Assembly (NCBI GenBank): GCA_024635735.1
Contig: JAGXII010000197.1
Location: forward strand, 1 to 9,821
Source: Christiangramia sp.
Lineage (GTDB): Bacteria > Bacteroidota > Bacteroidia > Flavobacteriales > Flavobacteriaceae
Direction of reading: 5' to 3'
DNA: 9,821 bases
Position numbers and translations under genes: made by a program. Below are positions 5,495 through 9,821 of this stretch, piece by piece. The stretch's first letter is position 1. Every line of letters begins with the position of its first letter. The notes under the pieces were generated by a model, which saw only the letters and a program-made list of their open reading frames with translations, did no database searches and had not been told where the DNA came from.

Positions 5495-8200
5495 TTAGGC
5501 TGGTTTCGGCAACGAAAAATTAAATACAGCTCCTTTACCTGTTTCCGCTTCGGCCCATACCCGCCCGTTATGTTTATGAATAATGCGTTGCACATTGGCC
5601 AGGCCAATGCCCGTGCCTTCAAATTCGGCTCTGGAGTGGAGCCGCTGAAAAACGCCAAATAGTTTGTGCGCATATTTCATATCGAATCCTACCCCGTTGT
5701 CACGAACGTAAAATACGAAATCTTTCTCTTCCTCAAAAAATCCAATCGATATTTCTGCTTTTTGGGTGTTCCTTGTATATTTAACCGCGTTATCAAGTAG
5801 GTTAGCCCAAACTTGTTTAAGCAAGGGATAATCGCCAAATACCTGTGGTAATTCCTCTACTTTCCAGGTGACTTCTCTTTTTCCGATATCATGGTTTACA
5901 CTTTCAAGTACCTCTTTTACCAGGGCATTCATTTCTATCTTAACTTTCCGTACCTCCTTGCGGCCTGTTCTTGAGAACTGTAACAATTCATCGATGAGTG
6001 TACCCATTTGCCTGGCAGCATCTGTAACAGTAGTCAGGTAATACTGCGCCTTCTCAGGCAGATCGGCACGGAATTTTTCATTCAGCAGATCTACATAACC
6101 ATTGATATGGCGCAAGGGCGCCCGCAGGTCGTGGGAAACGGAATAAGAAAAAGCCTCCAGTTCTTTGTTTGATGCTTCGAGCTGTGAGGTGCGCTTAACT
6201 ACCCGTCGTTCCAGTTCCTGGTTCAGTTTCAGGATTTCCTTCTCTGTGGTTTTACGGCTTATGATTTCACCTATCAGATTGGCAGAAACTTGCAGCCGCT
6301 CTTTGGCCATTTCAATGATATAGGTCGGACGGGACTCATATTCCTTTGCCTTTTTGAGTAACTCATCCAATGGAACCTTGTATTTTTTAGCTATATCACT
6401 TAGTTTTTGTTGGTCCTGGGGAGGATCCCCATAACCGAAGTTAATGGCTCCGATAACTTCCTTCCCGGCAACAATTGGTACGGCATAAAGATGGATTCCA
6501 CCCTGACATTCGATATCTACAGGCTGACCAGATGTCATTGCCGGCAGGGATGCTTCCTTCCAACAGCTTTCGTGACAAAGCCATTGGCCGCAATCCATAG
6601 CCTCTTTATTGTTGTTCGTGTTGCACAATTGGCGGGAAGCCTGATCCAGGAAGCGACACCAGCCGGAGGCAAAAATGCCCAGCGCATAATCGCCGTTCTT
6701 TTCATAAATGGCTGATGATGTTTCCAATAAGCTTAAAGAATCGATCAGTATATCCTCAAGAACATTTTTGCCGACCGCATCAAGAATCAACCCATTCGTA
6801 TTTAGCTCCGAAAGATCGCCATAAAGTGGCATCTGGTCACTTTTTACGGCTGTCGTCTTTTTGCTGAGCATCCATTCAATGCGATGTAAGGCTTCTTCTG
6901 TCTGCTTGCGTTCGGTGATATTGCGACCTACCCCTATGATTTCTTTTACCTTTCCATCTTTATCCAGAATCGCAGTGTCGCTCCAAGCCAGCCATACCCA
7001 TCCCTTTTTTGTTAAGGCACGCTGTTCTATGTAGGCGGTATAGGGTGGTAGATGAAGTTCTTTCATGGCTAATTCCGTAGCTTTCTGATCCTCTTCATGA
7101 ACCAGTGGCAAGAATTTCTTGCCCAGTAATTCTTCTTCAGTGCTTCCAAACATCTCACAGTAAGACGGGCTTGCGTACAAAATCTTACCTTGGTTATCCA
7201 CTTTTACTATTAAATCAGTCTGATTTTCAACTAATATTCTATATTTTTCCTCGCTGTCCCGAAGGGTTTCTTCCATCTGTTTACGCTCGGTAATGTCCTG
7301 GATCGCTCCATGCATTCTGATGGGTTGTCCTTTTTCATCGAATTCAAGTTCTCCTGTACCTTGAACCCACCGTTCGGCACCATCATTGATGCGAATTATT
7401 TTATATTCATGATTAAAAGATTTTTTCTTTTTTATAACAGAAGCATGGTAAGCGATCATTTTTTCCCGGTAGTCAGGATGAATAAACCCAGCCCAACCCT
7501 CAATGGTATGTGGATAGCTTTGGTCTATACCAAATATTTTGTAAAATTCAGGCGAGCATACCCAAGAACTCTTATTTAAATCGCTTTCAATCAGATTTGT
7601 TGAATAAGAACATATATGTGCCACAGATTGCGAACTGCGCATCATTTCTTCTCGTTCCTCAATTTCATGATACAACTCGGTTTGTTCCAGTTTCCCCAAG
7701 GTCATTTCACTAATAATCGTTGTCATGTTCAGCAAAAAATCGATGGCCACATCGACTTTTTCCTTTGAAACGACAGGTACTTCAGTGAGCGCTTCCAGAT
7801 ATTTTTTTTCATCGAACCCATATTTATTTGCTTGCTTTTTAAAAAAAACAAGTTTGGGTTCCTCAAAAAAGAATTGTCCGGTAAACAGATTGGCAATATG
7901 CGTTCCGTTGATGACTAAAGGTACCACCACATCAATAAGACCGTTTAAACATTTATAGGAATAAAACTTTTCACCTTCTGCCATTTTGCCCGATAGCTCG
8001 GTATCGCTTATGCTGCATTTTTTGGCTGTCTCGGGATTGGCACGGTGAAATTCGGTACACACTTGTCTCCAGCCCGATTTAGACAAAACATTTCCTTCAA
8101 GGTCCAAAATCGCAGTTACAAAACCAGTTGTTTTGTTGAAACCTTCGAGCAGAGTGTCCACTTTCTCAAAGTCGATTAATTTCAGAATTCTTGTTTCCAT
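5495..8200 (-). CDS. Soluble sensor histidine kinase, PocR-PAS-PAS-PocR-HisKA-HATPase
   Basis: A 901-aa kinase that autophosphorylates on a histidine and passes the phosphate to a receiver. No membrane segment was seen, so it should sense a cytoplasmic signal. Domains in order: PocR-type ligand-binding domain, about 6-165, with Cys48, Cys62 and Cys84; PAS about 184-305, ending in DITERKQ; PAS about 313-435, ending in NITERKQ; second PocR-type domain, about 475-620, with Cys515, 526, 537, 542, 546 and 565 and the motif WLCHESCW; a coiled linker about 650-685; HisKA with phospho-acceptor His690 in SVSHDLRAPLRHINGY; and a phytochrome-type HATPase with N box NLLDNAVKYT (800-809), G1 DNGVGF (834-839) and G2 GTGIGLA (862-868). 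All catalytic boxes look intact. It has no receiver of its own, while a single-domain receiver gene follows 66 nt downstream and is its likely partner. The ATG start at 8198-8200 has no Shine-Dalgarno. The ligand is unknown; PocR domains are named after a propanediol regulator, but that does not fix the ligand here. Confidence 0.92.
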   Translation of the reverse strand: METRILKLIDFEKVDTLLEGFNKTTGFVTAILDLEGNVLSKSGWRQVCTEFHRANPETAKKCSISDTELSGKMAEGEKFYSYKCLNGLIDVVVPLVINGTHIANLFTGQFFFEEPKLVFFKKQANKYGFDEKKYLEALTEVPVVSKEKVDVAIDFLLNMTTIISEMTLGKLEQTELYHEIEEREEMMRSSQSVAHICSYSTNLIESDLNKSSWVCSPEFYKIFGIDQSYPHTIEGWAGFIHPDYREKMIAYHASVIKKKKSFNHEYKIIRINDGAERWVQGTGELEFDEKGQPIRMHGAIQDITERKQMEETLRDSEEKYRILVENQTDLIVKVDNQGKILYASPSYCEMFGSTEEELLGKKFLPLVHEEDQKATELAMKELHLPPYTAYIEQRALTKKGWVWLAWSDTAILDKDGKVKEIIGVGRNITERKQTEEALHRIEWMLSKKTTAVKSDQMPLYGDLSELNTNGLILDAVGKNVLEDILIDSLSLLETSSAIYEKNGDYALGIFASGWCRFLDQASRQLCNTNNNKEAMDCGQWLCHESCWKEASLPAMTSGQPVDIECQGGIHLYAVPIVAGKEVIGAINFGYGDPPQDQQKLSDIAKKYKVPLDELLKKAKEYESRPTYIIEMAKERLQVSANLIGEIISRKTTEKEILKLNQELERRVVKRTSQLEASNKELEAFSYSVSHDLRAPLRHINGYVDLLNEKFRADLPEKAQYYLTTVTDAARQMGTLIDELLQFSRTGRKEVRKVKIEMNALVKEVLESVNHDIGKREVTWKVEELPQVFGDYPLLKQVWANLLDNAVKYTRNTQKAEISIGFFEEEKDFVFYVRDNGVGFDMKYAHKLFGVFQRLHSRAEFEGTGIGLANVQRIIHKHNGRVWAEAETGKGAVFNFSLPKPA

Positions 8201-8227
8201 GTTCGTTGCTTATTGAGAGAAGTATTC

Positions 8228-8291
8228 AAAAAAAAGGCCCTCAGAAAAATGGCAGGACTCATCTGGCCGGGTGTGACGGTTGGGGCTTCTT
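8228..8291 (-). terminator. Possible terminator or leader attenuator before the PocR kinase
   Basis: On the minus strand AAGCCCC (8288-8282) can pair with GGGCCTT (8240-8234), with one C-C mismatch, and eight Ts run from 8235 to 8228. Inside, GG-C-CAG and CTG-CC between 8251 and 8268 form a second small hairpin. The patch is clearly richer in GC than its surroundings. It ends only 27 nt before the kinase ATG. It could end transcripts from the DUF3137 gene, or, if the promoter at 8305-8333 is real, it would lie inside the kinase leader and act as an attenuator. The pairing is imperfect. Confidence 0.3.
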
Positions 8292-8304
8292 AAATCATTG
8301 ACTA

Positions 8305-8333
8305 TAAATTTAGTAATTTTGCTTACATTCAAA
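8305..8333 (-). promoter_or_regulatory. Candidate promoter for the PocR kinase cluster
   Basis: On the minus strand TTTG (8333-8330) is followed after 17 nt by TAAATTTA (8312-8305), seven of eight bases of TAnnTTTG. It would give a leader of roughly 100 nt before the kinase ATG at 8200. The spacing is at the short end of the accepted range. Both candidate promoters in this window share a final A in place of G. Confidence 0.35.
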
Positions 8334-8343
8334 GTAGTGTTTT

Positions 8344-8369
8344 GCTTCTTTTTGCATCATTAAAGAAGC
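8344..8369 (-). other. Perfect 8-bp inverted repeat downstream of the DUF3137 gene
   Basis: GCTTCTTT at 8344-8351 is the exact reverse complement of AAAGAAGC at 8362-8369, with a 10-nt loop. It begins about 47 nt after the DUF3137 stop. Neither strand has a T-run behind it, so it is not a classic terminator; it may be a 3' end structure or a binding site near the kinase promoter. Confidence 0.35.
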
Positions 8370-8416
8370 CGTATTAAATTCTGGCACAAATGCATCAGTC
8401 TGTTTCTTTTGCTTTG

Positions 8417-9349
8417 CTATAACCAGATGCGGGTATTTAAATCCAGATCTTCAACTACGCTTGTTAACAAATCAAGGTGGATATAATTTTTTCGGATAAA
8501 TTCCTTCTCTGTTATTGATTTGAAGAGGCGAGGTTCAAATAGATTTACTTCTGATTCAATAGATATGTAGAGGTATTTGTCAATAAAGGAAAAAGATACT
8601 GCTGTGTTCAGTTTGTTTTTATAGTCCAACATTTTTTCCATCAGAGCCGGAGTCAACTTAAAGCGTGCCTCTATCTGGTTCTCAGCAATTACTATAAAAT
8701 TTTTATTGAATTCAAGATTCTCCAGTTTAACATATTCCGCATCTTTCATGTCGCCAAAAAAGTTCAGTTTCGCCTTTCTAAATAAAGTGTGGTTTTTCCG
8801 ATTGGTGATTACTGTCTTGGTAGTGAATCGTTTATTGAATAGAACAGCAATAAAAACACCTTTAAAAGTGGGGTTTTGGTTGTTTAAATGATAGGTTTCT
8901 ATTTCAGACAGACAAACATCTGTTTTGCCCATTCTGCATTCGATAAAATCTTCTCCCAAATGTTTATATACATAGTTGCTGATTAAGAGACTTTTTCTTA
9001 ACAAATGGATACTTATGCGTTGGTTGGGAATGTACCTTACGTCATCGAAGAAGTAGTCTAATAAGCCAAAAATGGCTACCTTTTTAAATTGGGGCCTCAA
9101 ATCTTGTTTTGCGTTGTGGATATTTTCCATATCCTTGCCCACGCAAAACAAAGTAAACAATAAAAAAATCGCCAGGGAGACATACAATTCTAGATATATA
9201 ACCAGAACCATTAGTCCCAAAGAAATAAAACCAAAAGTCCTCCATTTTTGAATCGCCCCGGCTCTTTTTTTTCTAATGAACTCTACTGATTGAAGGTCGG
9301 GAAGGATTTTCGCATAAATTTCATCAAAATTTTTCTCTTGCGGTTTCAT
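8417..9349 (-). CDS. DUF3137 family membrane protein
   Basis: This 310-aa protein of unknown function matches the DUF3137 pattern. Residues 1-37 are charged and probably cytoplasmic. Residues about 39-71 form a nearly continuous hydrophobic stretch (FISLGLMVLVIYLELYV then SLAIFLLFTLFCVG) that would fit two short membrane helices as a hairpin. The remainder, about 72-310, is a soluble domain. Its best family signature is EFNKNFIVIAENQIEARFKL at 213-232 followed by TPALMEKML, the conserved block where a mature region ends in 'EAR..LTP..ME'. The start is the ATG at 9347-9349; no Shine-Dalgarno is visible, as is normal for Bacteroidota. It follows the methyltransferase by 68 nt, so cotranscription is possible but not shown. 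A 216-nt gap separates it from the kinase genes. No enzymatic motif was seen. Family assignment is fairly firm; function is not known. Confidence 0.8.
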   Translation of the reverse strand: MKPQEKNFDEIYAKILPDLQSVEFIRKKRAGAIQKWRTFGFISLGLMVLVIYLELYVSLAIFLLFTLFCVGKDMENIHNAKQDLRPQFKKVAIFGLLDYFFDDVRYIPNQRISIHLLRKSLLISNYVYKHLGEDFIECRMGKTDVCLSEIETYHLNNQNPTFKGVFIAVLFNKRFTTKTVITNRKNHTLFRKAKLNFFGDMKDAEYVKLENLEFNKNFIVIAENQIEARFKLTPALMEKMLDYKNKLNTAVSFSFIDKYLYISIESEVNLFEPRLFKSITEKEFIRKNYIHLDLLTSVVEDLDLNTRIWL

Positions 9350-9417
9350 AGTTTGGGTTAAGGAGGTTTTCAGGGAATGTGTATGACTTCTGCAATTAAT
9401 TATTGCTTCTCAGAAAC

Positions 9418-9821
9418 TCATTTAATGCCGCCGAAGGCACCAAAGCACATGTTCTTATGGAGGATTTCCACTTTTCTAAATCCAACCTGCTTCATAAGGT
9501 CTAATTGGTAATTCATCGATCTTGGCGAGTCTTCTTTCTCAACATAATCCAAGACTTTTTTTCGATACTCTTTTCCTCCCACTGTTTCCAGATAATCGCC
9601 ATATCTTTCCCAAGTATAATGGTTAAGTATTTCGGAATCCTGAGTGATTAAGTCTGAGATCATTAAGCAACCACCTGGCCTCAGCAAGCTATATAGTTTT
9701 TCGAAAGTTGTTTCCCAGTCCTTATCGTCTCTTAAGTGATGTAATACGGCACCTGCCAGAATAATGTCATAGTGGTTTTCCGACAACCCAACTTCTCTAA
9801 TATCGCCATGAAAAACGGTCA
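9418..9821 (-). CDS. Class I SAM-dependent methyltransferase, C-terminal part (5' end cut by window edge)
   Basis: The reading frame is open from the stop at 9418-9420 to the right edge, so the true start lies outside. About 133 residues are visible. They begin TVFHGDIREVG, which fits the acidic loop after motif II. Next comes YDIILAGAVLHHL, the usual motif IV strand of class I methyltransferases, and then LRPGGCLMISDL, motif V with its conserved PGG turn. The glycine-rich SAM-binding motif I must lie upstream and is not seen. The C-terminal part (QLDLMKQVGFRKVEILHKN, ending FGAFGGIK) resembles small soluble methyltransferases of unknown substrate, so no substrate is assigned. A TTG at 9784-9786 could be taken as a start, but the frame runs through it and motif IV lies only a few residues later, so it cannot be the real start. 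The next gene begins 68 nt downstream on the same strand. Confidence 0.85.
   Translation of the reverse strand, partial: TVFHGDIREVGLSENHYDIILAGAVLHHLRDDKDWETTFEKLYSLLRPGGCLMISDLITQDSEILNHYTWERYGDYLETVGGKEYRKKVLDYVEKEDSPRSMNYQLDLMKQVGFRKVEILHKNMCFGAFGGIK

Noticed and set aside
5440..5673. 77-codon minus-strand ORF overlapping the end of the PocR kinase
   Set aside because: It lies almost wholly in another frame of the kinase HATPase region and has no recognisable domain; the 66-nt gap before the regulator gene shows nothing else than a weak 5-bp stem at 5472-5485.
8314..8321. Perfect TAnnTTTG box (TAATTTTG) on the plus strand
   Set aside because: There is no TTTG or TTG at the right distance upstream and no plus-strand gene downstream.
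8285..8450. Minus-strand open frame of about 45 codons across the end of the DUF3137 gene and the intergenic region (contains DAFVPEFNTASLMMQKEAKHY)
   Set aside because: No start codon at a sensible place, no recognised family, and open runs of this length are common in AT-rich sequence.
9360..9511. Plus-strand 44-codon ORF (ATG at 9377) preceded by AAGGAGG at 9360-9366
   Set aside because: The perfect Shine-Dalgarno is eye-catching, but the ORF runs antisense through the methyltransferase 3' end, its product is not recognisable, and the other genes here do not rely on such sites.
1..9821. Search for CRISPR arrays, tRNA genes, insertion sequence ends and anti-phage defence genes
   Set aside because: No regularly spaced repeats, cloverleaf-like sequences, transposase motifs or known defence domains were seen; the content is signalling and housekeeping.

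Overview
The window looks like a piece of a Bacteroidota chromosome. It is moderately AT-rich and most starts lack a Shine-Dalgarno sequence. Two upstream regions carry motifs close to the Bacteroidota promoter form TTTG-N(17-23)-TAnnTTTG. The gene families also fit: an AraC regulator with a DUF6597-like N-terminus, a DUF3137 membrane protein, and large soluble multi-PAS histidine kinases. This is an inference from style and family content; there is no rRNA or marker gene to confirm it. All seven credible genes lie on the minus strand, so transcription runs from high to low coordinates. No tRNA, rRNA, CRISPR array or intact mobile element was seen.

Layout in order of transcription: (1) 9821-9418, the C-terminal part of a class I SAM-dependent methyltransferase cut by the right edge. 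(2) 9349-8417, a DUF3137 protein with a membrane hairpin near its N-terminus. (3) 8416-8201, a regulatory intergenic region with a candidate promoter, a hairpin, and a possible terminator or attenuator ending in eight Ts just before the next gene. (4) 8200-1796, a three-gene signalling cluster: a 901-aa kinase PocR-PAS-PAS-PocR-HisKA-HATPase, a 146-aa single-domain Rcp1-type response regulator, and a 1062-aa hybrid kinase REC-PAS-PAS-GAF-PAS-HisKA-HATPase-REC. (5) 1795-1508, an intergenic region with two hairpins and a candidate promoter. (6) 1507-764, an AraC-type regulator, followed after 33 nt by (7) 730-113, a peptidase E (S51) family protein. Positions 1-112 hold no supported gene.

The central cluster is the most interesting part. 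It has two kinases with intact phospho-accepting histidines (His690 and His703) and three intact receiver domains, but no HPt domain and no DNA-binding or enzymatic output. The first kinase has no receiver of its own and lies directly upstream of the free receiver, so it is the natural donor. The second kinase starts with a receiver and could take signals in as well as pass them on. The first kinase has two PocR modules with aligned cysteines, suggesting sensing of a small ligand, metal or redox state in the cytoplasm. The AraC regulator and the peptidase E-like protein probably form a separate two-gene transcription unit.
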